In this document: positions 9,466-17,231 of the stretch, piece after piece | How the letters are laid out: the number at the start of each line of letters is the position of its first letter | How positions within the stretch are numbered: position 1 is the first letter of the stretch | From: Chlorobiota bacterium | GTDB lineage: Bacteria > Bacteroidota > Ignavibacteria > OLB7 | NCBI GenBank assembly: GCA_016710285.1 | Contig: JADJXR010000001.1 | Span: 1,426,001-1,490,000 of the forward strand | DNA: 64,000 nucleotides | Direction: 5' to 3' | Made by a program: the position numbers and the translations under genes | The notes under the pieces: model-generated | Told to the model about the DNA's origin: nothing | What the model saw: only the letters and a program-made list of their open reading frames with translations | Database searches by the model: none

Positions 9466-9783
9466 CCGCACTGGCACTCGCTTTCTTGCTTCCGATATCT
9501 CACCCTTCTGCGTTTCCTCCTCTTCCCCAATCTCACCTTCCCCTCTCCCGTTTTTTTACTCACCATCGCTTTTTTCCTTTCCCCGTAGGATTCTATGGTT
9601 GGGGCGCAACATGGTTTGCTTCCCCCTTTGGTTGGCCGATACATTCGCCCCGTGTGCATACCTCGCCTAAGCCCGGCGGCTTACATTTTGAACGGAGCTG
9701 TGAACAGTAGGCCGCTGGGCTGGTCGAGCGCGGGAATGCCTCCGTGCCATTGCTCAGCCAATCAACCAAACCATGGAACACCG
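9466..9783. other. 318-bp intergenic stretch, no gene seen
   Basis: A pyrimidine-rich stretch (about 9480-9595) followed by ordinary sequence up to the T9SS protein start. No tRNA, terminator-grade hairpin or conserved promoter was recognised. The downstream open frame extends back to 9595, but that part has no signal peptide and looks non-coding. Confidence 0.5.
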
Positions 9784-12156
9784 ATGACTCGCCAACTCTA
9801 CCTTCTGCTCTGCTGCCTGTGCCTACTGCCAATTTTTTCTGCTGCTGCGGCGGCGCAATCTATCCGATGGAACTCCGTTGCCCCGCCCGGCGTTGCCACA
9901 ACGGAGTATTTAACCGATGACATTGTGATGACCCCAAACGGGCGGCTTCATGCCGTGGCGTATTTGCTGGACATCAACAAAAACTCAGTGCTGCTAACCA
10001 GCACCGACCGCGGGGTAACATGGAGCGTCCGGCCCATTGGGGCGAACCCAAGCGGGATGTGGCTGTACTCACTTGCCTTCACCAGCGACAATGTTGGCTA
10101 CGCCAGCGGGTTCAGCGACGGATGCGGCGGGTGCCCCGTAATCATGAAAACCACCGACGGTGGCGATTCGTGGAACCCAACAACCTTCGGCGGAAGCGGA
10201 GCCATTAACAACGTCACCTTCTTGGATGCCCAAAAAGGCTTTGCCGCCGGCGGCGAAGGGCTGCTGAAAACAACGGATGCCGGAGCAACGTGGAAACCGA
10301 TTGATGCCCCAGCACTTGCCGACGTAACTCCATCCGAAGTCACCTTCCCCACTGCCACTGTTGGCTACGTTTCGGCAATACCAGCAGGGGGCCAGGGGTG
10401 GCCGACGGTGCTGCTGAAATCAACCGACGGCGGCGCGACGTGGGCAAAAATCCAAGACAACGGGACCAACGTGAACGCGCTTGCATTCCGCCAACTCCAT
10501 TTCTTCGGAGCCGACACCGGCGTTGCGGTTGGCCGCATCAACAGCAAGCCAATGACCTTCCGCACGGTGGATGGGGGGAAAACATGGACCAACCACTACA
10601 CCCCCGATGTCACCATGTCATCGCCGTACAAAGCCCTTCATGCCGTCCATTTTCTTGATAAAAAAATCGGCATTGCCACGGGCGATTATGGTTTGATCCT
10701 CCGCACAACCGATGGCGGAATCACGTGGAAACGCGAAGCGAACTCCATTGATGGCAGCAACGATTTCAACGCCGCATTGGTCTTCTCCGAACAAGAAGCC
10801 ACGGTGGGGGGCGCGCACGGAATGCTGCTAAACCGCCAGGCCACCTTCCTGCCAACGGTTGCCACCAGCGGCACCGGGTTGGATTTTGGGACAGTCACCA
10901 GCGGGTCGAAGGAGATGTCGCTGACAATCTCGGCAGCGAACGAAGCGGGGGTAACCATCAGCGCGCTGCAAATCCAAGATGGATCGGGTGGGCCGAAAGG
11001 CTTCACGCTTATTGCCCCAACAACTCCGCCCCCGTACAACCTTACCCCCACGACCCCACTGACCGTCACCGTTCGCTATACCCCGCAGAGTGGGGCAACC
11101 GGAAATATCACCAGCACCCTGTACGTGGCCACCAACGATGCTGCCCGCCCGCAGATCAATCTGCTGCTGCGCGCAAAAGGTTCCGCCGCGCAATCGGCGG
11201 CGGCAACGCTCAGTGCCACCGAGCTTGATTTTGGCGAGGTCGGTCCAAGCACCACTGCCAAGCGCACCGTCAGCATCACGGCCAGCGGCGGCGCGCCGTT
11301 GCAAGTGAAAGGGATAAGTGTCGAGAGCCTAACCGGGCAGGAAGGGTTCGCGGCATTGGCCGAGCGAACGCTGCCAACAAGCCTTGCGCCCGGGGAATCG
11401 TTGAAGATCACGGTGGCGTTCACGCCGGAGGATTTCCAGGCCCCGACGCAAGCCACGCTATCGGTGGAAACGAACGCCGGGGACACGCCGCACAACGTCT
11501 TCCTGCAAGGGCAGGGGACGTATCCGGTGGCATCGCTTAGCAGCGACGCTCTGGATTTTGGAACGGTGGATGAAGGGAACGCGCAGACGCGCCCATTAAG
11601 CATCGCAGCGGCCAACGGTGCTGAGGTGCGGATTGATTCCTTCTACGTTCAAGCCGATGGTGGCAAGGATGCGCCGGAGTTCGACGTTATCGAGCCAGCC
11701 AGTGGCTTCCCGATTCATATTCAAAAAGGTTCTCCGCTGAACGTCGTGGTGCGGTTCCGCCCCGGCACGCGGAACGGCGAGATCAAAGCGACATTGTTCG
11801 CAAAAACGAATCTTCCTTTGCAGTTCATCACGGTGAACCTTGCTGGGGTTGCCAAACTTTCCACATCATCAATTCAGGAGCTACCGATGGCCGCTGCCTC
11901 CATCTCCATCTCCACTTCCCCATCGCCGCTGCGGCGCACTGGGGCGGTTCAGCTTACCCTTCCCGAAGCCGGCAACGTTCGCGTGGTGATCTACGACCTG
12001 CTGGGGAAACCCGTTGCCGAGTTGTTCAATGGAGCAATGGGCGCAGGCGTAACCACGCTCCCGCTTGATGCCACAGGGCTTGCCAGCGGCCGATATTTCT
12101 GCATCGCCGAAGGGGATGGGATGCGGGGATTTACCGAGATTTATCTGGCACAGTAA
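9784..12156 (+). CDS. T9SS-secreted protein with YCF48-type propeller and ASH domains
   Basis: A 790-residue secreted protein. Signal peptide residues 1-23 (core LLLCCLCLLPIF). Residues about 30-350 are repeated KTTDGGDSW / KSTDGGATW / RTTDGGITW units, the pattern of YCF48/BNR-like beta-propellers. Residues about 355-690 hold three choice-of-anchor D (ASH-like) modules, each opening LDFGTV or LDFGEV. The C-terminus (VRVVIYDLLGKPVAEL ... GRYFCIAE) is a type A T9SS sorting domain, removed as the protein is attached to the cell surface. ATG at 9784 is chosen for the signal peptide. A strong terminator follows. Its ligand is unknown. Confidence 0.88.
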   Translation: MTRQLYLLLCCLCLLPIFSAAAAAQSIRWNSVAPPGVATTEYLTDDIVMTPNGRLHAVAYLLDINKNSVLLTSTDRGVTWSVRPIGANPSGMWLYSLAFTSDNVGYASGFSDGCGGCPVIMKTTDGGDSWNPTTFGGSGAINNVTFLDAQKGFAAGGEGLLKTTDAGATWKPIDAPALADVTPSEVTFPTATVGYVSAIPAGGQGWPTVLLKSTDGGATWAKIQDNGTNVNALAFRQLHFFGADTGVAVGRINSKPMTFRTVDGGKTWTNHYTPDVTMSSPYKALHAVHFLDKKIGIATGDYGLILRTTDGGITWKREANSIDGSNDFNAALVFSEQEATVGGAHGMLLNRQATFLPTVATSGTGLDFGTVTSGSKEMSLTISAANEAGVTISALQIQDGSGGPKGFTLIAPTTPPPYNLTPTTPLTVTVRYTPQSGATGNITSTLYVATNDAARPQINLLLRAKGSAAQSAAATLSATELDFGEVGPSTTAKRTVSITASGGAPLQVKGISVESLTGQEGFAALAERTLPTSLAPGESLKITVAFTPEDFQAPTQATLSVETNAGDTPHNVFLQGQGTYPVASLSSDALDFGTVDEGNAQTRPLSIAAANGAEVRIDSFYVQADGGKDAPEFDVIEPASGFPIHIQKGSPLNVVVRFRPGTRNGEIKATLFAKTNLPLQFITVNLAGVAKLSTSSIQELPMAAASISISTSPSPLRRTGAVQLTLPEAGNVRVVIYDLLGKPVAELFNGAMGAGVTTLPLDATGLASGRYFCIAEGDGMRGFTEIYLAQ

Positions 12157-12179
12157 CAGCCGGCACCAACAGCCAAAGC

Positions 12180-12224
12180 AATTGGGGCAACAACCGTTTG
12201 GATTGTTGCCCCAATTATTTTTTT
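12180..12224 (+). terminator. strong intrinsic terminator
   Basis: A perfect 14-bp stem (12180-12193 with 12203-12216), nine-base loop, then a T-rich tail. It ends the T9SS protein transcript, 23 bases after the stop. Confidence 0.92.
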
Positions 12225-12262
12225 CTTGAAAAGGCTTGAGCCCGATTTCCCCCAATCCCCAT

Positions 12263-13138
12263 TCACCACTCCCCCCCCTGCGGCAGATATTCGCCGCCGC
12301 GCAATCCGAATTGCTGGCGTATCTGCTCAATCACCTCCAAATCGGCAGTGAAGGGGTTGGCAGGGGGCTTCGGCTGGCGCAAGGCACGGCTGAAGGCGAA
12401 CGGAGTCTCCTCCAATTTTAGGTTGTAGGCGGCCACCATCAGATGCTCCAGCGTGATGGTGTCCTGGGTGTTGTACGCCAGCAATGTTTGCAATGCCCGT
12501 TCATCCCCCAGGGTGTGGTACTGGTGCCACAGCAGCACCGCGAAATATCCATCAACTCCATCAAGGTCCCCGCGCTCCAGCCCGAACTGGCGTTCGCTTC
12601 CTTTCAGCCCCCCTTTAATTCCCAAGCTGTGGAGGACATACCGAAGGTCAATGTGAGCATGGGGGATTGTTCTCCCAAAATAGCGTTCGATAAAAGGCAC
12701 ATCGAATGACTTTCCGTTGTAGGTGACCAGCAGGTCGTAGTCATCAATCTCGTCGCGGAAATCGCGGAGGTTTTGGCCGTACACGTAGGTGCGAAGATCG
12801 TGGCCATCCCACAGCGCGATGCTGGTGATAATCGCTTCCCCCTCCCAGGCCATTCCTGTGGTTTCAATATCCAGATATGCCGTCCGTTCGCGGAACTCGG
12901 GGAACATCCGCCAGGCCTCGCCCGCTGGCAATCGCTTGGCGAACCAGTGGACCTCGCGGTTCTCCAACGCCTCTACCGAAGCATACACCTGCTCGACGAT
13001 GCGGTTGGCCTGCGTTCCCCGAAATTCGGAACCTTGATACTCCAAGCAATCCTCCCACGAAAGAACTCCATCCTCCCACAACTGCTCTTCGGTTTTGCGG
13101 CCAATTTTTGGGATATGGCAAAATGTGTTGGTGAGCAT
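12263..13138 (-). CDS. DEDD-type ribonuclease H-like exonuclease (YprB-like)
   Basis: A 291-residue protein with an RNase H-like exonuclease domain (RNase_H_2 kind). The acids are Asp90 and Glu92 in AYLDIETTG, Asp146 in YNGKSFDVPFIERYF, and Asp226 in YNTQDTITL, so the DEDD set is complete. The N-terminal 80 residues (HIPKIGRKTEEQLWEDG) resemble the helix-hairpin-like segment that precedes this domain in YprB-type proteins. It probably degrades or trims single-stranded nucleic acid; the substrate is unknown. ATG at 13138 gives the natural start; an upstream start adds ten residues. The gene faces away from the long non-coding region that follows. Confidence 0.85.
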   Translation of the reverse strand: MLTNTFCHIPKIGRKTEEQLWEDGVLSWEDCLEYQGSEFRGTQANRIVEQVYASVEALENREVHWFAKRLPAGEAWRMFPEFRERTAYLDIETTGMAWEGEAIITSIALWDGHDLRTYVYGQNLRDFRDEIDDYDLLVTYNGKSFDVPFIERYFGRTIPHAHIDLRYVLHSLGIKGGLKGSERQFGLERGDLDGVDGYFAVLLWHQYHTLGDERALQTLLAYNTQDTITLEHLMVAAYNLKLEETPFAFSRALRQPKPPANPFTADLEVIEQIRQQFGLRGGEYLPQGGEW

Positions 13139-13367
13139 AGTTCTACTGCTGTTGCTGAACGGCAGCAAACTAACATTTCATTCAGGATAACCGCAGCGCA
13201 AAAAAAATCAGAGGGGGTGGAAACCTTTTTCGGAAAACTGGGTTTGTTGGCCATGCGCTTTGCGCCAAACAGCAAGTATCAAGGGCGTGAAAAATTAACA
13301 AGCGAGCGTGGTGGAAAATCACACCAAATTCACGATAAAAAAATCTTCGTAGATCAAAAAAAAATCC

Positions 13368-13397
13368 TTGACATCGCAAAACGGATAAGCGTATTTT
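13368..13397 (+). promoter_or_regulatory. sigma-70-type promoter for the structured RNA candidate
   Basis: TTGACA at 13368-13373 and TATTTT at 13392-13397 with an 18-base spacer, preceded by an A-rich tract (an UP-like element). Transcription would begin near 13404. Confidence 0.6.
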
Positions 13398-13403
13398 TGC
13401 ACG

Positions 13404-13627
13404 CGAAATTATAACCGCCACATCTGGCGCATAAACCAATGATCAGCATACTCCCAACATATCGAACCATTTTCTTTGAATCGGCGCAGCAATGCGTTGA
13501 TTTGGGAAATTTGGATAAAAACAGGATAGGTGGGCCTCCGCTGATCGAATAGATCGCTGCCGCTTTCAATGCCATATTGATAGCCCACCTTCAAAAAAAA
13601 GAGATGAAGGTGGGCTTGTTGTTTTTT
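13404..13627 (+). ncRNA. candidate structured RNA or attenuator leader
   Basis: A roughly 220-nt stretch bounded by a promoter and an intrinsic terminator. It contains a 9-bp hairpin at 13480-13501 closed by the GNRA tetraloop GCAA and extended by further G-U-rich pairs on both sides. AGGTGGGC (13528-13535) and GCCCACCT (13583-13590) can close a 47-nt domain. GCCCACCTTC (13583-13592) pairs equally well with GAAGGTGGGC (13606-13615) to form the terminator, followed by a T-rich tail. The two pairings exclude each other, as in riboswitches and attenuators. It does not match the 6S, tmRNA, SRP or RNase P landmarks I know. It may be a leader of the small ORF at 14070 or an independent small RNA. 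Confidence 0.5.
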
Positions 13628-13673
13628 GCCAAAACAGCAGCGAACGTTCTTCAAGAGCCTCTAAAAAAATGAT

Positions 13674-13708
13674 CCATTATTGCCATGAAAAAAACATGGA
13701 AATAATGG
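13674..13708. repeat. imperfect inverted repeat
   Basis: CCATTATT at 13674-13681 pairs with AATAATGG at 13701-13708, and inside it CCATG pairs with CATGG around a run of A residues, giving 13 pairs with one mismatch. It lies 47 bases after the terminator of the RNA candidate. Role unknown. Confidence 0.6.
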
Positions 13709-13923
13709 CGGGGAATTGCTTTGCCAATATCGAATTCACACTCCATTTTTTGCTGTTAGATGCTGCGAAAAATAATTGCGAGAAACAACGGAAAAAGATA
13801 ACTCCAAAAGACAGACGCGACCAATGATCTGAGCATTTCATTCACACACCACACAGACAGGAGAGGATGGGAAAGAGAGGGGAGGAGAGAGAAGCCCCAG
13901 CACCAGGGGCACGTTGCCACCGC

Positions 13924-13958
13924 GGGGCAATTGATGGAAATCCACCATCAATTGCCCC
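13924..13958. repeat. perfect 14-bp hairpin without a T tail
   Basis: 13924-13937 is the exact reverse complement of 13945-13958, with a seven-base loop; three further outer pairs (CGC/GCG) form across one bulged base. No T tract follows on either strand, so it is not an ordinary terminator. It sits about 110 bases upstream of the small basic ORF and may be a leader structure or a protein-binding site. Confidence 0.65.
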
Positions 13959-14069
13959 AGCGGGAAGCGTTACCAAACAGAAAAAACATAGGGGAGTGAA
14001 GGAAGCAGAGGAGGAACATGCGGAGGGAAGAAGGGTTCATCACATCATCATTCTTTCGGGAGGTTCACC

Positions 14070-14300
14070 ATGCCAGGAAGTGGATACAACAACCGCAATG
14101 CTGCCCGCCCAAACCAGCAAGTAAAACAGCGAATTCCGTTCGGAGCAAAGAACAGGAATTGGCAAAAAGAACGAGCGAAGCAGCACCAACCACCACGTAA
14201 TGAAGCAACGCAAGCGTTCGCGAACAAACCCGACGTTGCCAACCACAACCACAAAAAACCTGCGGAGCAAATGAACGCTGCGCCAGCATCGGAAGGGTAA
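14070..14300 (+). CDS. small basic Asn/Gln/Lys-rich protein, unknown
   Basis: A 76-residue open frame starting MPGSGYNNRNAARPNQQ, preceded by GGGAGG six bases before the ATG, the best ribosome site in this region. The product is rich in Asn, Gln, Lys, Arg and Pro, strongly basic, with no hydrophobic core, so it is probably disordered and nucleic-acid binding if made. It ends just before a terminator-grade hairpin. I recognise no family. Overlapping frames starting at 13867 and 14018 are less likely: the first reads through the 13924 hairpin, the second has its AGGAGG only three bases from the ATG. Confidence 0.45.
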   Translation: MPGSGYNNRNAARPNQQVKQRIPFGAKNRNWQKERAKQHQPPRNEATQAFANKPDVANHNHKKPAEQMNAAPASEG

Positions 14301-14342
14301 AAAACACAAGCCCGCCATATCGGAGTGATATGGCGGGCTTGT
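14298..14342 (-). terminator. strong intrinsic terminator for yebC, possibly bidirectional
   Basis: A perfect 16-bp stem (14306-14321 with 14327-14342) and five-base loop. On the minus strand it is followed by a T-rich run, so it best serves yebC, whose stop is 33 bases away. It could also end plus-strand transcription from the small ORF that stops at 14300. Confidence 0.9.
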
Positions 14343-14375
14343 CACGTTCAAGGTGCCCAGCAACGGGCGAAGTGT

Positions 14376-15083
14376 TTAGGCGACAGTGTGATAGACCGCC
14401 TGCACGTCGTCATCTTCCTCAAGTTTATCAATCAAGGTCATTACGGCTTCCTCTTGCTCCTCGGTAAGCTGCACCGTGGTGGTTGGTATCCGCTGGAACT
14501 CGGCACTGATCACGTTTGCCCCGCGTTCCTCCAACGCCTTGTTCATCGCCCCAAAATCGCTGAACTGCGTGTAGATGTAGATGGCATCCTCCTCGGATTG
14601 GATATCCTCGGCACCGTAATCAATCAGATCCAGCTCCAGCTCCTCCAGGTTCACCCCATCGGGCGAAATTTTAAACACCCCTTTCCGCTCGAACATAAAA
14701 TCGAGCGATCCACTTGTTCCCAGCGACCCTCCGGCGCGGGTCAGGAAGGAGCGGACGTTGGCGACGGTACGGGTGGGATTATCGGTGGCGCACTCCACCA
14801 CAATGGCAACGCCGTGGGGGCCGTAGCCTTCGTAGGTGATTTCCTGGAAATCGCTTGCGTCGCGGTTGGAGGCCCGCTTGATTGCCGATTCCACTTTATC
14901 CTTGGGCATATTTGCCCCTTTGGCGTTTTGGATGGCAACGCGAAGCCGTGCGTTGGTGTCGGGATCGGGTCCCCCTTGTTTCACCGAAATGGCGATCTCG
15001 CGGCCAATCCTGGTAAACATCTTCGACATCTTGTCCCAGCGCTTTTCCTTGCGTGCGCGGCGGAATTCAAATGCTCTGCCCAT
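14376..15083 (-). CDS. yebC: YebC/PmpR family protein
   Basis: A 235-residue YebC-family protein. The start MGRAFEFRRARKEKRWDKMSKMFTR is diagnostic, followed by GPDPDTNARLR, AKGANMPKDKVESAIKRA, and YEGYGPHGVAIVVECATDNPTRT. Members are cytoplasmic. Some act as transcription regulators, and recent work ties the family to relief of ribosome stalling at proline stretches, which would suit a genome full of Pro-rich secreted proteins; that link is inference. The gene has its own terminator and is divergent from the secreted protein at 15319. Confidence 0.95.
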   Translation of the reverse strand: MGRAFEFRRARKEKRWDKMSKMFTRIGREIAISVKQGGPDPDTNARLRVAIQNAKGANMPKDKVESAIKRASNRDASDFQEITYEGYGPHGVAIVVECATDNPTRTVANVRSFLTRAGGSLGTSGSLDFMFERKGVFKISPDGVNLEELELDLIDYGAEDIQSEEDAIYIYTQFSDFGAMNKALEERGANVISAEFQRIPTTTVQLTEEQEEAVMTLIDKLEEDDDVQAVYHTVA

Positions 15084-15318
15084 ATGCTGTGTCTGTTGTG
15101 ATTCGCTTGAATGAACGCTTGTTGCAATGGCTGCAAAGTTACCCTCTCACGCGCAATTCTTCCCCATTCGGCTGCGGGCCGTTCGGGAAGAAAATGTAAA
15201 CGGCACAGATGCCCCGGCGGGCAGGCTGCCCGATTCCGCCAAGCCGCCATTATTGCTGTCGCGGAGAATTACCTTGCTGCGGCTTGCCCTTCACCAATCG
15301 CCGGACTAACTTTGCCGC

Positions 15319-16650
15319 ATGATGATGACGATCCGAACCACACTGCTGCTGCTTCTTTCCACGGTCATGGTTGCTTCCGCGCAGGAGGCAATCACCTTTG
15401 AACAACTGGCCGAACGAATGGACCCATACTTTGCGCCGGAACTGGTGCAAGATGTCCGCGACGCGCTTCCGCAAGCCCCTTACGACGTTTGGGGCTACGA
15501 CGTTGGGGATTTCACCGGGGATAGTGCCTACGATTTCGCCGTCTGCTTCCGGCTACGCGCCGACAACAAGCGGCGGATCCAGGTCTATTTCTTCATTGAT
15601 GAAGAAGGGATCATGCAGCTGGTGAAGCAAAGCACCGTCGGATTTGTGGAGCTTCCGATCGAGGTGGGCGTCACCATTAGCAAGGGGACCGCCTCGATAG
15701 CCCGCAAGCAAAGCCCAACCGAATGGAGCATTGAAGGCTACCGCTACCGCGACGGGGTGATTATGCTGGTGGATGATTTCACCACCACTCAACGCGGCAA
15801 CACCACCCATGAGGAATACCGCAACTACCAAACGCTGGAAGGGAACGACCGCTACCGGAACACCAACACCGGCGAAGCGATCTTCGAAACCGGATTTATG
15901 ACCATCCCCAGCTACAGCCGCGGGCGCGATGTCAGCAGCGGATACCAGGCCAACTCCACCACGCAGATGTCGCGGTTTGTGCAAAGCGGTTCCTACTACT
16001 GGACCGGCGCCCAGGACCTTTCCTTCAACGTCCGCTCGGCCCACGATAACGACTTCCTCTACTTCAACATCTTCTGCCACGACGACCACGTTGTGGTGAA
16101 TCCCCCAAAGGAGAACGACACCGCCGTTGACCGGTTGGAGATTTGGTTGGATATGTACACCCTGGGGGACCGCCTGCGGGTTGGGAAACGCTCGCGCGAT
16201 TTCCGCACCAAAACCGACACGAACATCTATGCGTTCGAGGTTGGGCTTGGGGACTTGTTGGATAAGCCAGCAACCGTGCAGCCACGCACTAGCAACTACC
16301 TTGACCCCGAGCAGACCGCAGCCGCAAAAAGGATCAAGGCGGTGGCAGCAAAAGCCGATAGCGGATACACCGTCAAGATTCGCATTCCGTGGGCATTCTT
16401 GGGATTTGCCGAACGCCCCGCGGCTGATTCCCTGCTGACGGAGTTTGGCGCGACCGTGGTGATCCACGATATGGACAACATCTACCGCCCAGAAGAGATC
16501 ACCGCAATGGCCAGCAGCGAGAAGTTCGAGGACGCAAAGCCAGCAACCTTCGGCGCGCTGGTGCTTGTCCCCGACAACCGCCACTACGGCGATGCCGAAA
16601 ACATTTTTCTGGGAGAAGTGAAGGAGCGGCTGGAGGAGGTGGGGTTTTAG
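15319..16650 (+). CDS. secreted protein with CBM9-like C-terminal domain
   Basis: A 443-residue exported protein with a signal peptide ending VMVASAQ. Residues about 30-200 form an unrecognised N-terminal domain (EQLAERMDPYFAPELVQD and WGYDVGDFTGDSAYDFAV, the latter FG-GAP-like). Residues about 225-430 look like a carbohydrate-binding family 9-type beta-sandwich: NVRSAHDNDFLYFNIFCHDDH, DRLEIWLDMYTLGD, and KIRIPWAFLGF near the end. Such modules bind sugars or are redox-protein-associated. ATG codons at 15319, 15322 and 15328 are all possible starts. Another gene follows after 39 bases on the same strand. Confidence 0.7.
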   Translation: MMMTIRTTLLLLLSTVMVASAQEAITFEQLAERMDPYFAPELVQDVRDALPQAPYDVWGYDVGDFTGDSAYDFAVCFRLRADNKRRIQVYFFIDEEGIMQLVKQSTVGFVELPIEVGVTISKGTASIARKQSPTEWSIEGYRYRDGVIMLVDDFTTTQRGNTTHEEYRNYQTLEGNDRYRNTNTGEAIFETGFMTIPSYSRGRDVSSGYQANSTTQMSRFVQSGSYYWTGAQDLSFNVRSAHDNDFLYFNIFCHDDHVVVNPPKENDTAVDRLEIWLDMYTLGDRLRVGKRSRDFRTKTDTNIYAFEVGLGDLLDKPATVQPRTSNYLDPEQTAAAKRIKAVAAKADSGYTVKIRIPWAFLGFAERPAADSLLTEFGATVVIHDMDNIYRPEEITAMASSEKFEDAKPATFGALVLVPDNRHYGDAENIFLGEVKERLEEVGF

Positions 16651-16689
16651 CCAGCAGCCAATCAATACTCATCAAGCAAGGGCAAGACA

Positions 16690-17103
16690 ATGGATACTGA
16701 GCCACAACCATCAGCATCGGGTAGCTTAGCCGCTCAAGATAACGCCATGCTCCAAGCCATTGCCGACCGATTCGACATTGAGTGGGATGCCGAGGCCGCT
16801 GCCGAAGGTGGGGGTACGCGGGCGCAGTTCCGCGAAGCATTGGCCGAGCGGTTGCAGCATATCATTGACTATCAGTTCAGCCGCCTTGCATCGCTGTTTT
16901 ACCGCATTGATTTGGATGAACGAATCGTGGATGAAATTTTCACCACGCTCCCCCAGCGCGAAATCCCCTACGCCCTTGCCGACAAGATCATCGAGCGGTT
17001 CGGCCACATCATGGAATCCCGCCGCCGCTACCGCGAAGCCCGCCAGAACGAAAGCGACGATTCCCCCGCCGAAGAAAAACCACCGATTGAGGGTTCGGAA
17101 TAA
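16690..17103 (+). CDS. conserved-looking hypothetical protein
   Basis: A 137-residue soluble, acidic protein with no signal peptide. The middle (about 45-110) is helical and amphipathic: TRAQFREALAERLQHIIDYQFSRL, FYRIDLDERIVDEIF, IPYALADKIIERFGHIME. The tail is Glu/Pro/Ser-rich and probably disordered. Codon bias supports real coding. It lies 39 bases after the CBM9-like gene and may be co-transcribed. No family recognised. Confidence 0.65.
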   Translation: MDTEPQPSASGSLAAQDNAMLQAIADRFDIEWDAEAAAEGGGTRAQFREALAERLQHIIDYQFSRLASLFYRIDLDERIVDEIFTTLPQREIPYALADKIIERFGHIMESRRRYREARQNESDDSPAEEKPPIEGSE

Positions 17104-17231
17104 CCCTCCGTTTGGGAGGCCGCTCTCACATACTCCACCCGGTGGACTTCCTTATCGCTTTCTTTTAGACGGGTGACCACTCCTGGCCACACAACACAGC
17201 ATTCCTTCCCACCATTCCCTTCTCGGCTGAT

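Larger units (their letters stand above)
13139..14069. other. 931-bp region without a convincing protein gene, rich in structured elements
   Basis: AT-rich relative to its flanks, with many short homopolymers. It holds a near-consensus sigma-70 promoter (13368-13397), a folded-RNA candidate ending in a strong terminator (to 13627), a 13-pair hairpin at 13674-13708, a possible Bacteroidota-type promoter (TTTG at 13749-13752, TAATTG at 13773-13778, 20-base spacer), a purine-rich run at about 13860-13895 and a perfect 14-bp hairpin at 13924-13958. Open frames in it overlap these hairpins or have poor starts. Confidence 0.7.

Noticed and set aside
13867..14124. 85-residue frame overlapping the small basic ORF
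   Set aside because: Reads through the perfect hairpin at 13924-13958 and gives low-complexity sequence; the 14070 start has a better ribosome site.
15553..16665. 370-codon open frame opposite the CBM9-like gene
   Set aside because: Antisense shadow with no start context or recognisable domain.
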